A DNA stretch of 64,000 nucleotides from Ischnura elegans (GCF_921293095.1 NC_060258.1:4154001-4218000); one strand, 5' to 3'. Positions 24,451 to 36,216 are shown, counted from the first letter of the stretch. Program-made: numbers and translations. The notes: generated by a model from the letters alone, not told the origin.

Positions 24451-25220
24451 TGGCGACAGGTAACAATGAAGCAATGGTACCTTCCTCCAATCTGGGCACC
24501 TTCAATTCAGCAAGAATTTTCTCCTCGTCTTCTCGTCCAAGGCCACAGATTACTTTCTGATATCACAATGGTGCGATGTGAAGCTCACACACCTAAAATT
24601 AATAAATAATAAAATACCATGTAACTTATTAGGTCAAATCATTTCCAATTTTTGGTATTTCTGCATGAGAAATCAAATTACTAGGCTCGTAAATATAGTA
24701 AATATTTGTATGCCTGATATTTTTATTGTTTTATACTATAGCATAAGATAATTTGAAATGATGAAAGCCGACGTGTAATACACCACAGGGCAAGCTAAGA
24801 AGCAATATTCGATCCTATAAACTTGGCAGCTTATTCCTAGTTTCTCCTTTAACCATACGTTTACCGAATGAATTAATACAAAAAAGACAACTAAAATACA
24901 AGAATTTTCAAAAGAATTGCTGCTACAATATTTTGAATCACCATTTTTAGTACTGAATAGTACTTTAGTACTTCAGTAATGAATAGTTCGGGATGTTGAT
25001 GCATCAACATCCCGAAGCCACTTCTAACTTAAAATTACATCCAAATAATTACAGCGAGAAAGAGTACATACCTCACAGCTTTTCGTAGGGGTGAAATGTT
25101 TTCTTCTTATCGCCCAAATGCACTTCTTCTTCAACTCAGGATCTTTTGGAAAGCTAAAACCTTGAACCATGTCCCGGAGTTTCCATTACGTCATCCCGAC
25201 AATAAACACACGAAAGGCAT
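24440..25220 (-). pseudogene. THAP-domain pseudogene (two exons)
   Basis: THAP is a C2CH zinc DNA-binding domain found in P-element-type transposases and host regulators. Exon 1 (25220-25072, minus) starts ATG and encodes MPFVCLLSG, but the expected second Cys codon is TGA. After a frame change GFSFPKDPELKKK, IWAIRRKHF and TPTKSCE follow, matching the FPKD, Trp and Pro landmarks. The donor GAG|GTATGT (intron 25071-24593) joins in phase to exon 2 (24592 down) encoding VCELHIAPL, the last Cys and His. After a stop, a conserved post-THAP stretch (PRLEEGTIASLLP) is readable. The splice sites survive, so it decayed in place rather than being retrocopied. Whether the parent was a transposase or a host gene is unknown. 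Confidence 0.7.
24987..25016. repeat. perfect 30-bp palindrome in the THAP intron
   Basis: TTCGGGATGTTGATG is followed immediately by its exact reverse complement. It lies inside the intron of the THAP pseudogene and is flanked by further short AGTACTT-type inverted repeats. Confidence 0.85.
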
Positions 25221-25898
25221 TTTTAACAAAAATATCTCACAAACACGTTTCTGAAGCCCAGTGAATGAAATTAAAGAATAAGGGAAACTTCACTATTACC
25301 AGACACACTATTTTTCACAAACTTAACCACAAAAATCCCTGAAATGTGGTAAGACGTTACGTAAACGACGCGATCTCCAACGGCTTGTGCTAGCTTGTGA
25401 AGACATGTGATCTTTCTAGGAGGATATGGCACGATGGCACCACCCGCGAAAGAAAATAGTCCCAGACCGAATACAGTTTTATCGATGAGATACAATTTTA
25501 TCGATGCATATGAATTTGCCAGTCCTCTTGCATCTTTTTTCGTCATTATAGGAAATAAAGAAACAAAACCTTTTTAGTAACTTCCTAAGCGCGATTTTTG
25601 TATCTTGATGGTCCACCCTCGTATTCAGGTACGAAAACTTCCTGTGCCGTCTGGGTTGTAATGATCGTGTGTGACTTGGCATCGTAGTCACATCGAATTT
25701 AGACGTGGATATGTACCTAATTCAGTTGATTCCATGGTACATGGTTTCAGTACATTCCATGTACATTCTAAATATTAATTTAAATATGAAATATTAGTTC
25801 AAGCATAACGGGAATAGCCACGATAACAACTATACCGAAGCTCCCTCATACCATCCTTTTATTTATAGGTTACAAATTTCAGTCGATTGTCAACAATT
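25221..25898. other. unassigned sequence upstream of the THAP pseudogene
   Basis: May include the former promoter of the pseudogene. Two short minus-strand frames (25546-25271 and 25691-25479) have no recognisable domain. Confidence 0.3.
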
Positions 25899-25970
25899 GA
25901 CGGTGGCGCAGCGGGTTAAGGCAGCATACCGCGAGGTTAAGATTATGGGTTCGATTCCATTTTGCAGCAA
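25899..25970 (+). repeat. tRNA-derived SINE head or tRNA pseudogene
   Basis: A pol III A-box-like TGGCGCAGCGGG and a perfect B box GGTTCGATTCC are spaced as in tRNA genes. The 5' GACGGTG and 3' ends do not form a proper acceptor stem, and a T-rich stretch follows. A tRNA-derived SINE head is more likely than a functional tRNA. Confidence 0.55.
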
Positions 25971-27047
25971 TTATTTTTTTTATTTGTGGAATTTTCGCTC
26001 ACTGAAATATAATTTAGAATATGTATTACAAGGTGCATCAATGGCAACAATTTGTCATTTTCGCACCAAATAAAATGGTGTTATAGAAATGACCGAGAAC
26101 GTGCAAAACAGATAACAAAATTATTTTGCGTTATTTTATCGTACATAACTCGAACCATTACTATTAATGGACACTATTCAACCTAATGTAATCGCTGTAT
26201 TTTCTTCCAGCGTACCTCCACTTTCACGGAAAAAATTTGTAAGACGTTTACGGCATATCATGAAGGCCATAACATCATTTATGATGATCAATATTCATAT
26301 TTAATTGAGATACTGAATGAAAATATGACATTTTGGTTAAACAATTGAGAAAGTAATCCATATATTGTTGGAAAAATTATGGATTTCGTGACTGCCTGTA
26401 GTTTAGTTCTTAAGAACAATCAACCATGCTCTCACGAGAATGACAGAACAAACTCGTTCAAAATTTTCCTTCATTCCCGTAATACGCTCAAAACGACAGG
26501 GTATTACGTTAAAAAAAAGTACATACGAACAATTCTAAAATAATTTTACCCGGCAACAGCGTCAATTATGTGACACTGTATCAATTAGCACTTATTTTTG
26601 CCCGTACATACCTTTCGCCTCCCTTGTGAAGTATCAAATCTTGCGGGAGGTTATTTTCGCTGCTCACTTGTCTCTTGAAAATAATGACGTTTTCTCGTTT
26701 CCCGGAGGAGGATGACTGTTGACGTCATACCAAAAGCGGAACGCTTTCCGATAGTATGTGTGAAACGCACGGAAGACGAGCGTAGGATAGGTTCCCGATC
26801 GACTCGGAATGAATCCGTTTCCGACGCCGCCAATCCTACGACACTCTGAAACACCCCCCTGGACGAGGAAAGGGTCCCGGATTAGCGACCCTTCGGAGCG
26901 CTTCGGCGAAAGTGCTGACCACATGGCAGGGACGAAGAAAAACTTCGTTCACAGCAACCTGCCGTGCGAATGCACCAGGCACGTTCCAATCAGTGAAAGG
27001 GTTAGAAAATGAACAGGAAGGAGAATTGATGCGACGAATAGTAACAT
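25971..27047. other. unassigned; CpG-rich dispersed repeat at 26640-26940
   Basis: The minus strand of 26640-26940 shares several blocks with 22396-22500. It is followed at 26991-27001 by CAGTGAAAGGG, a piggyBac-type terminus motif. No gene was recognised. Confidence 0.3.
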
Positions 27048-27094
27048 GAGGATATTGTTTTTTTATATCCTACACTGAAAGATTATCACTCCTG

Positions 27095-29222
27095 GGGGTC
27101 TATTCTCTAACTCGAAGCTCCCGTCGTGGTAGCTTCGAACTAGCTACCAGAATTGGCTACCAACCTTATTCTCTAACAGGGAGTAGCTTTCTCAGACCGA
27201 GAATTTCTGGTACCTTTCTCAGACCGGATATGGGGTATGAGAAATATTTCGTGCGAACTCAGTTTTTACTCTTAGAACCAATGAAATCGCTCGTTTCATT
27301 TCGTAACCTGCGCGAAAATCATAATGTAGTCGTTCTCGGCTGACTTTTTCTTCTAGTTGAAATTAATGTGCTTTGTAAATTACGAAATGCTGAGTGCCTT
27401 CAGCTTTCATAATAATAGAAATACGAATAATAATAGAAATACGTAGAAATAATTATATTTGGCTAAGCGGCTTTTATATCAATTCAATAGTTTCGATCGA
27501 TGCAGCACTTTATGTCACGATTGATAATCATGTAGGCCATGTAAATATAATGAAGAGAAAATGTTAGTAAACTACCAACACATTAAACCAATGCTATCAC
27601 ATTGTCGTTCTAATTCCCAAGAACTTTACACTCAGCGCTCCTTATGCCTTTGCCTGTTTGATGCAAAAATTTTGATGACCAACTGTTTCTGTGCAGAGAT
27701 TGTTCCTTCTTGCACTGCGAGAGAATATCGCAATAACATGTGCATACGATAAATGTATATTATTTCGGGAATATCTTCAACAAAGTTAATGGGAAGGTGG
27801 AGAAAATTATGTTTGAAAGTTACGTAATTTCACTCAATTGGCCTAAGCAATCATTTTGGGCTCACAATATGCTTCAAACGATATTTACACAAATCTCTAC
27901 TGTCGTGCCGTTCTCACGACGGCTAAATTAATATTTAAATGGTTTTATGAATAAGTATTATATGCCAACCGCCAAGCTTGCACTATTGCAAGCGAGGGCG
28001 ATTCATTAGAACTTGACCATCATTATGAAAAAACAACCTATTAAACGTAGTTCCTTCACCCAATATTAAAGTCATATTACATTATTGTTTTTGTGATGAC
28101 TTCCTCCGTGGGCTTCTGGAATATCCATGGCTACACTTTCTCAAAATTCAAAACAAATACACCAACTTGACTACCGGCACTGAAATTAAATGCGTATATA
28201 CGGCCAAAGACACACAAATGAAAGCAGAATGATATCATGAACACATTTATTCATTGGAAGAGCAAAAAATTTATTAATAACTATCATGAAACACCTTACA
28301 TTGCATTATAACACAATAATATATCCACCTCTCTACGGTCTGCATCTATGTAACACTAAACTCTCTTCACACAATCACTTCACAACAAAGATCGTTGCTA
28401 ATAATGCACGGTAAAGTTAATCATAAATGTATAAACACTTGCAAAAATAAGACATCCATCTCTGTGCAGTGGATACATTGGCATTGGTTTCAACGCATCA
28501 ATTTGTACCGTCACTACAACAGTCTCTCGCAACATCAATAATAATCACTGTTTTCGGGTTTTTTCTTCTCACTAATAATGACTTCATGCAAAATAAGATT
28601 TCACGTGATATAAAATGATTGAAAGCAACATTTTTCTTCTCCAAATAATGAAATCAACTAGTTCACGCGATCGAAAGTTCACTCCGAAACATATATGTTT
28701 AGTCACGAAATTTGTCACTCATGCCCACTACTTTGTTAAGAATACAATAATTGAAGGCTTCAAATAATTTACGCAGCATTCCCGACCTCATTAAAGAAAA
28801 TAATTACGCAAAACAACAAAAATAGTCAACACTTTTCTTGTTTACCACTCAATCGCTAGCCGTGTCAAGAAAGACTGATGGGATAGAACAAAAGATTAGC
28901 GACACGCGGCACTTGGTTCACGGCGGTTCATAGGAATTCCCATGGCCCTATGGGAATTCCCTATGTATTTTGATGGTAGCTAGCTGAAGCGCGGGGTTCG
29001 AGGGCGCGCTTCGCGAAGCTACCGTGTTAGCTAGTTTGAAGCTACGGAAGTAGCTTCAAATCCCATAGAGAATAAGGGTTGGAGCCTAATAAGCTACCGG
29101 TAGCTTCTGCAAGCTCCCTTCGCCGGAGCTTCAGCGTTAGAGAATACAAGTGGTAGCAAGTAGCTTAATTAAGCATCTTTCCACCAGAAAGCTACCGCGC
29201 TTCGAGTTAGAGAATAGACCCC
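27095..29222. mobile_element. 2.1-kb non-autonomous TIR element with CTG duplication
   Basis: The ends are perfect inverted repeats (GGGGTCTATTCTCTAACTCG at the left), flanked by CTG on both sides (27092-27094 and 29223-29225). Other copies of the host MITE supply the uninterrupted target ACTCCTGGAGT. Subterminal regions hold many AGCTACC/GGTAGCT repeats and inner echoes of the end (TTATTCTCTAACAGG; ATAGAGAATAAGG). No transposase was seen. The CTG duplication and TTCTCTAACTCG ends match the element at 16162, so both probably used one Harbinger-like transposase. Confidence 0.75.
28929..28965. repeat. 37-bp imperfect palindrome
   Basis: CATAGGAATTCCCAT and ATGGGAATTCCCTATG are inverted repeats around GGCCCT-like centre bases, inside the 2.1-kb element. 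Confidence 0.7.
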
Positions 29223-29917
29223 CTGGAGTGCGTATTTCACGCTTTTACATTTTTAAATGACGATACCTATTTTTCGCAATTAAATCAAAAGTGAAAAATT
29301 TCAAGCTCGCGAAAACGCGACGGTTAAGTATGAATGATGGGAAAAGCCCAAGGGACGTCATTTTGGTTCCCGCTGTCGGCGAGTGAGGTGACCTTGGGGT
29401 GAGATTATGTGCGCCGCTAAGATGCATGCTGCTAGCTGGTAGCAGAGTACCCTGGTAGTAGGTAGCGCTTGGCTTAAATAAGGATTATTATATTTTATCA
29501 AACGAAGGAAACTTTCTGACCATAGGAAATTTCATTATGTGATTATCAAGACATGTTTCCCTGAGTTCTGTGCCTCATGCATGCATTGGTAATCTCAGAC
29601 GATGTAAAACTCCTATCTATTCGTATAGAAACTAAGTCCCTGTGACGTCACGTGGAGTTGCATCGTATGGGCACCAATCTGGCCTTTTTCAAATGAGGAT
29701 GAAAATGGACCATTGCCATTCGTCTAACTGGGATTTCTAAAACCAAATAATTTGTATATTATGAATACAAAAATGGTGAGTATTGAATCGCAATCTGTGC
29801 CATTCGTTTTCTTTGATGAACTATCCTATTCATGCATTCGACCGAACATGACATAAGGTTACACTCGAAGGTGTTGGGGCTTTGATTGTAGAAAAAAAAG
29901 ACTATGGTTACACAATA

Positions 29918-31536
29918 GGGTAGTTTCCTTCACAGGAAAAACGAAAGGAATTGATTGTGATTCGTTGCCCACCATTATTGTATTCGCAATATAAAAATTA
30001 TTTGATTTTAGAAATCCCAGTTCAGACGATGGCAATGGTCAATTTTAACCGCATTTGAAAAACGCCAGATTGGCGCCCATGCGATGCCACTCCAACAGGG
30101 TGTGTCAGAGGGTGCGGTCCGTAGATAACCAATGCTTCTTAGCGCCACGACGAGATCCCAGGCGGTACGTTATTCTCTACGGAGCAATACAGGTTAAGGT
30201 GTGACGTCACGGAAAACGTCACACACCCGTTTCCCACCTCGCTCCGGACGCTCCCTGTAAACTTGGGTCGCGGAGGAGCGAGTCATTTGTTGGCGGAAAT
30301 TCGAAGGGAATTCACTGAGGCAGTGGAGAGCTTACTAACGTTGCAGTTGTTGGAGGCTGACTGTGGACGCCTTCTTTCTGTAAATGTGACTACGAAGTAA
30401 CGTAGCAGGTGCAGATAGTAAATAGATGTAAATTTTATTGTGATTTATATAAATATAAAGCAAACACTATCTATCCGCAAACATTCTCGTATCTCCCCCA
30501 AAATGAACTCAAATATCTCTGGAAGCAGCCTTTACATTCAAAAGCGAACAAAACATTATTAAAAGGCGCATGCAATATAAGAAAGGATTGTAATAACATA
30601 AATCGACAAATCAACTCATGCCAAAAATTAAAATCTGAAGAAAAATATGATGTACTTGAAATGGATTAATGTTTTTTTAATAGTCGTTAGCCATAATAAG
30701 TTAATATGTTTCAACTGAGACAACGGCAGGGTACCTATTTTTTCCTTTACTAAGGTAATGAATTTCAATTAGAAGGGGTAGGCGAGGGTAGGTGTGAGAA
30801 ATACGGTCCGAAGTTTCTTGCTTTACTTTGTGGAACCTCGCTTGTAGAAAATAAAATTCATTTAAATGATATTCGAAATTATTTATTAATATTCATTGAC
30901 CATAATCGCCTCAATTCGCATTAAAAACCATCTCTTGGATTTTATAATCCCAGTTTCCCCGCCCTCGTTCATTTCCGCCATTTTGACTTTGCTCCTGACC
31001 GAAGAAATTCTCGTAGCGAACGTAGCGCCTATGGACCTGGACCGGTGCTTCAGAGCACTTCCGTCTGTAGCGTCTGGTAGCGAAAGTATCATTCATTGGA
31101 CCTCAACCCATACGAATAGATAGGAGTTTTACGTCGTCTAAGATTACGAATGCATGCATGAGGAACAGAGCTCAGGGAACCATGTCTTAATAATCACCTA
31201 TTTAAACTGCCTAAGATCGGAAAGTTTCCTTCGTTTGATAGGGTATTAATAGTACTTATTTAAGCCGAGCGCTACATGTTAGCAGCCTGCATCTTAGCGG
31301 CGCACATATTCTCACCCCAATTTCACCTCACACGGCAACAGCGGGGACCAGAATGACGTCACGCGGAGTTTTCCCAGCATCCATACTTAGCCGTCGCATT
31401 TTTGCGCACTTTAAATTTTTCACCCTTCAATTAATGGCGAAAAATAGATATTGTCATTTAAAAAACTAAAAAATGTGTGAAATACGTGCTCCAGAAGTCT
31501 TTCCATTTAGGCAATAAAAAAATAAAAGAAAACCAC
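29918..31536 (+). mobile_element. GGGTAGTTTCC MITE copy C, split by a ~1-kb insert
   Basis: Forward orientation, beginning GGGTAGTTTCCTTCAC at 29918 and lying head-to-head with copy B about 90 bp away. The 5' part (to about 30094) and 3' part (from about 31097, ACGAATAGATAGGAG) are separated by about 1 kb of foreign sequence. The end AAAACCACCA at about 31527-31536 is a decayed terminus. Confidence 0.65.
30095..31096. other. unclassified ~1-kb insert inside MITE copy C
   Basis: It begins ACAGGGTGTGTCAGAGG and has a CpG-rich part (30170-30380) with CRE-like sites (TGACGTCA near 30203 and ACGTCAC nearby). A minus-strand open stretch at 31092-30886 includes a GCG-rich ATG context. I could not assign it to a family and saw no clear target duplication. 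Confidence 0.3.
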
Positions 31537-33640
31537 CATATTTTTTGGTTGCATTATCAAAGTTTCGATGTCTTTTTCTAGAAAATGGTTAGGCACATAA
31601 ACTGTTTCTGTAAAATACAGAAATTTACAACTAATGCCAAATTTTTCCGGGACAATGTGAGGAAAAACATAGGAAATATATAATAATGGATAACAATTTT
31701 TATTTTTACAGCTAAAATAAGGAAAAAGAATATCATATAATTGAAACAGTGGTGTTTGGTCGACCGTGTTATCCTTCCTAGTTTTTCGTCCTGATTACCA
31801 ATCAATGGTGTCTTTGATTTGTATTAATTCGATAAGTGTAAAGAAGGTGAACATTTCATTATGAAAGAATAATGGGTGAATCAAAACTTTATCTCAATAG
31901 TTGACTTACTAGCATCATATACTTCAGCCATTGGTATTTGGGATTTTAAGGTCCTATGACATAAAAATTGTAGTGAATATGCCAAAAGATGAGCTATGGT
32001 TCCAATCTTAACCCACTGTAACCCGATGTTGCTTCACATTGGGATACAAATATAGAATTACAACTACAAAAATCACATCAAAAACATACATTTTCAGCTG
32101 AATTCAGGAAAAATTTCAACTACCCTTAATTTTGTATTGTTAAGTTTAAGGGTGAAACAAATGGCTGCCACAATAATTATAAATTATTAGAAAATTTTGT
32201 AATTGAAAAGTCTAAAATTTAATTATTCCCTGAAGAAGCTCTGGGTTAAAAAGGGTGAAATTGGATATCCTAAAATTCTTTTTTTTTCATGTACCTACAG
32301 TGGTTATTAAAAGACTTTTCTAAAGTCCATTCCTAAAAATCTGTAAAAACCCTACGCAGCAGCCATACCATCATGACTTATGGAAACTGGGCCTTTTAAT
32401 AATTTTCAATTGAGTGTTTATAGATGCCATATTATATTGAAAGTATTATACTCTAGAAAATATCATCTCTGGATATAGTCCAAGCCATACACAAGCAAAA
32501 ATATGCAGTGACGAGTTTTTAAATACCACAGGGACCAATGAGACATATATACAATGGAATTGTTGGTAATTCTAATGGAAATAAAATTCCCTACATTTCT
32601 TTGTGGATTCACTGTTAAGTACTAATACTGGCCGGCAATGTTTTGTATACAGATGCATTTTATTGTCATTTGTTTAACACATATAGGTGCATAATTACAG
32701 TAAGAAACAGGTTACCCTAAAACAGAACAATCACAATGATATTGGGAAGCACATGGTAGCAGCAACCATAACACAGACCCCTAAGTCAGATACCTTAGGT
32801 TAGACACTTTCCATGGCCATCCTAGTTTACCATCTAGTTTATCTATAAAGGGAAAATTATTCTTAAGATACAGTCCACAAAAATCAAATAATAGACCAAC
32901 AAAGGATTCATTACATTAAAATAACTACGATTTGCGAAAGGAAAAATTTTCAGTTAGAAAGAATAATGACAGTTGTATGACAATATTTTACAATATAAAA
33001 AGACAATATTTTACCAATGAAAAATTACCATTATTACCATTCCCAACTGGGTATTTCCTCATCATTTTTAACAATACTTGAGTAAACGACAATGAATTAT
33101 GCGCCTATATATAGATTAGTAAACGTTAAAATGAGAACAATCGTGATACAACTGTAACAATATTTTTATGCTATTGGCACAATTTGTACAATTTCAACCC
33201 AGAAAACATCATTGATTTCATTATTAATTCACAGTGAGAAATACAAAGGAATTAGAGGAACATAACAAAAGATAATAGACCTTGAGCAGACAAATTCGAG
33301 TGAAAGTTAGTGGCATTTTGTCTTAATGCAGAGTGAGCTAAGTGGGTGACCTTGCAATTTTTTGGTACCCAGCTCCTACAAAATATAAAACAAAAACCCA
33401 TGACTTCTCCATGCATTCACTACTACCTCTCACCATCCCTATTGGGTATTTTCTCATCATTATTAAACACTTATTGTGTAAACGATAATGAATTACGTGT
33501 CTCCTGAACTTTTTGCATAAGGAAAAATGTCAACAAATGCAATCTTAATGTGTATCATTCCAGCGAGAATACATGCCAGGTGCATTTCAGTAACCAATTT
33601 GAGTAAGCCCTTCATACCGTCAACTAAACAATAATGCCTC
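31537..33640. other. intergenic, mostly unassigned
   Basis: An old direct repeat is visible: 33046-33120 (GGGTATTTCCTCATCATT...GTAAACGACAATGAATTA) resembles 33440-33505, about 395 bp on. It may contain 3' UTR of the minus-strand zinc-finger gene. No coding homology was recognised. Confidence 0.35.
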
Positions 33641-34306
33641 TTAAATGTGGGGACGGAAATGCCTCATGAAGTCCCTCTTCCCAGAGAAAGTTTTCCCACA
33701 TTCTCTGCAAGAATAGGGTCTCCCTCCTATCTGGGTGATGGTCGAGGGTGGACTTGTGAGCAAAAGCCTTGCTGCAGGCATTGCATGAACAAGGTCTGAC
33801 TCCTGTAAGCGTGAGCTTATGTACGGTGCATGGAGATTCTAAGAGAGAAGGATTTCAAGTAAATGCTACATGCATAAGGTTTGTCTCCTGTGTGCGTACG
33901 TTTGCGTGTGGTTAGCTGGCTACAGTGATAGAAAGATTTGCAGGAAATGTTACATGAACAATGTCACTCCTGTGTGCATGTGCATATGGCTTTTCAGGGT
34001 ACTAGTATACGTGAAGGACTTCCTGCAGACACTGCAGAAATAGTGTTTATTCCGTGTATGTGTGTGTGTGTGTGTGGGTATACGCATGTGCTTGGTAAGG
34101 TTAAAATTATGACTGAATGATTTACAGTGTACTCTACATGAAAAAGTTTTTCTCCTGTGTGCGTAAACATGGTTGTACAAGGTGCTTCCCTGAAAGAAGG
34201 ATTTCCTTCAGGCACTGCAGGAATAAGGTTTATCTCCTAGGTATATACGCATATGCTCGGTAAGGTGATCACTACGACTGAATGATTTACAGCATTTTTA
34301 CATGAA
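33641..34306 (-). pseudogene. decayed C2H2 finger tail of the minus-strand gene
   Basis: Past the TGA at 34307-34309, about six more finger units can be traced with indels and stops. Readable pieces include CKSFSRSDHLTEHMRIY, FSCRVHCKSFSHNFNLTKH, YFCSVCRKSFTYTSTLKSH and a final well-kept YSCRECGKTFSGKRDFMRH before a TAA at 33641-33643. A CA microsatellite (34048-34073) has expanded inside one linker, giving repeated T-H. The ancestral protein therefore had about 16-17 fingers. Confidence 0.75.
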
Positions 34307-35895
34307 TCAGGCCACCCTCTTGTGCGTACCCATATGCTTGTTGAGGCTGCTCCTCTGAGAGAAAGACCTATTGCAGACACTACAGGAATAAGGCTTATCC
34401 CCAGTGTGAATACGAATGTGCTCGGTAAGGACATCACTGCGACTGAATGATTTACAGCATATTTTACATGAATAACGCCTCTCTCCTGTGTGGGTACGCA
34501 TGTGTTTGGTGAGGTTGCTCCTCACAGAGAATGACTTATTGCAGACACTACAGGAATAAGGCTTATCCTCAGTGTGAATACGGATGTGCTCGGTAAGGGC
34601 ATAACTAAGACTGAATGATTTACAGCATATTTTACATGAATAAGACCTCTCTCCTGTGTGGGTACGGATATGGGTGTTGAGGTGGCCTGTCATAGAGAAA
34701 GACTTATTGCAGATGCTGCATGTATAAGGTTTCTCTCCTGTGTGTGTATGCCTGTGGTTGTTGAGGCTGCTCCTGTGAGAGAAAGACTTATTGCATACAC
34801 TACAGGAATAAGGCTTATCCCCAGTGTGAATACGGATGTGCTCGGTAAGGGAATAACTGCGACTGAATGATTTACAGCATATTTTACATGAATAATTCTT
34901 CTCCCCCGTGTGGGTACGGATATGGGTGTTGAGGTGGCCACTCAGAGAGAAAGACTTATTGCAGATGCTGCATGTATAAAGTTTCTCTCCTGTGTGTGTA
35001 CGCTTGTGGTTGTTGAGGCTGCTCCTCTGAGAGAATGACTTATTGCAGACGCTACAGGAATAATTCTTCTCCCCTGTGTGTACACGCATGTGTCTGCTGA
35101 GAGTAGAAGACTTAGCGAAACACTTATAGCACACACTACAGGAATAAGGCCTCCCTCTTGCACTGGAACACTTTCCCTTTTTGACGTCTCTAGTGCAAGA
35201 GGAGGAATTTAAGGAATCACTTTCTACACATGTGTCAGCTCCTACAGCAAACCTTCTCCCTTTTCTATCCATTCCTTTCTCCAGGGTCCCTCTGGATACT
35301 TCCTTTAGAGGCCCATTTCCTTCATGCCTCAGCACTTGTTTTCCACTGTTTGTCCCTTTTATATCTAGCACCATGGATGACTCATCATCCACGACTAAAT
35401 TGCTGGCACCAAAATGAGTTTCAAGGTGTTTTTTAAGCTCACTTTTGGTGCTGAATCCACCTGTGCAGTGGTAGCAATTATATGAAGTTTCGTTTGACAT
35501 TTGTCCCTTTGCAGCATTTTTCGCCGCACAATTACTAAACTCATCTTTGTTCCCCATGCCTGCCTCTGCACAACTCCTCTTCCTACTAGTTCTGATCATC
35601 CTGAGGGCATTAGGGATAATTGGTGCTTCACAACCACTTCCACCCCTCACCTCACCCATTGCGACTCTGCCTCCACTGATTTTGGATGCCTGCTTGTCCA
35701 TCATATAGAATTCAGCAAGATGTTGACTTATCAGCAAGAACAGCTCCACATTTTTCCATGTCTTCATTAATCACATTCCTTCATTCCCCTGCATGAGATG
35801 CTCCATTCGCAGAATTAATGACTGTCAGTGAGGCTGAGGAAGGAATAGTCACCACTTAGATGTTTCCCCAAACTTCCTTTCACCAGCTGGAATCC
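34307..35895 (-). CDS. multi-C2H2 zinc-finger protein, last exon
   Basis: An acceptor CTCTTTTCTAG on the minus strand places the exon start at 35895. The open frame begins at ATG 35767 and runs 486 codons to a TGA at 34307-34309. It has one isolated finger (residues ~96-120, YNCYHC...H), a linker with basic patches, then ten tandem fingers (residue ~208 to end). Fingers repeat in a three-unit pattern (SVCNKSF, SICNKSF, KICCKSF), as in the plus-strand paralogue. Shared features with that gene are the acceptor context, an LR-IR stretch, the NK-E(M/F)S-C block, the isolated finger and the ASNL/DESSM stretch. Sequence-specific DNA binding is expected. Between 35895 and 35767 all three frames are closed, so the 5' part is untranslated or has decayed. 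Upstream exons were not found. Confidence 0.75.
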
Positions 35896-36216
35896 CTAGA
35901 AAAGAGTTTTAATATTTTAATCACAAAAGAAAGCTATACTGGTCTAATTTATAAAAGCCCTTTAGTTGATAACTAAGGCCATTCGATAGAAAGCAATGTA
36001 CCGGCCTCAAAGTATCTAGACGGGCCGCCCTTTTTATTTTATGTTCATTTTTCATTTGATCTAACAATAAGGTCTTGTGTCTTTCAACTACAATAAAACT
36101 AAAATTTGGAGCCAGTACTCAATAAAATTGATAGCACAAACAATGAAGTACATGAACAATGGTCATAGTTGAGCTTCCTATTGAATTATTTTTTTGCATT
36201 GAAGGAAGGTCAAGAA
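35896..36216. other. unassigned; probable upstream intron of the minus-strand gene
   Basis: Lies directly 5' of the acceptor at 35896-35897. No exon homologous to those of the plus-strand paralogue was recognised here. Confidence 0.3.

Larger units (their letters stand above)
27048..29826 (-). mobile_element. GGGTAGTTTCC MITE copy B, split by a 2.1-kb insertion
   Basis: Reverse orientation. The parts 27048-27094 and 29226-29826 together reproduce the family, from the CTACACTGAAAGATTATCACT tail side to the GATGAACTATCC end. The split falls in the middle of the family's CTCCTGGAGT palindrome, where a CTG-duplicating element (27095-29222) was inserted. Confidence 0.75.

Noticed and set aside
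25899..25970. Functional tRNA gene
   Set aside because: The B box is perfect but the acceptor stem does not pair; a SINE head or pseudogene is more likely.
34658..35770. Plus-strand frames opposite the second zinc-finger exon
   Set aside because: Shadow frames of the minus-strand finger array.
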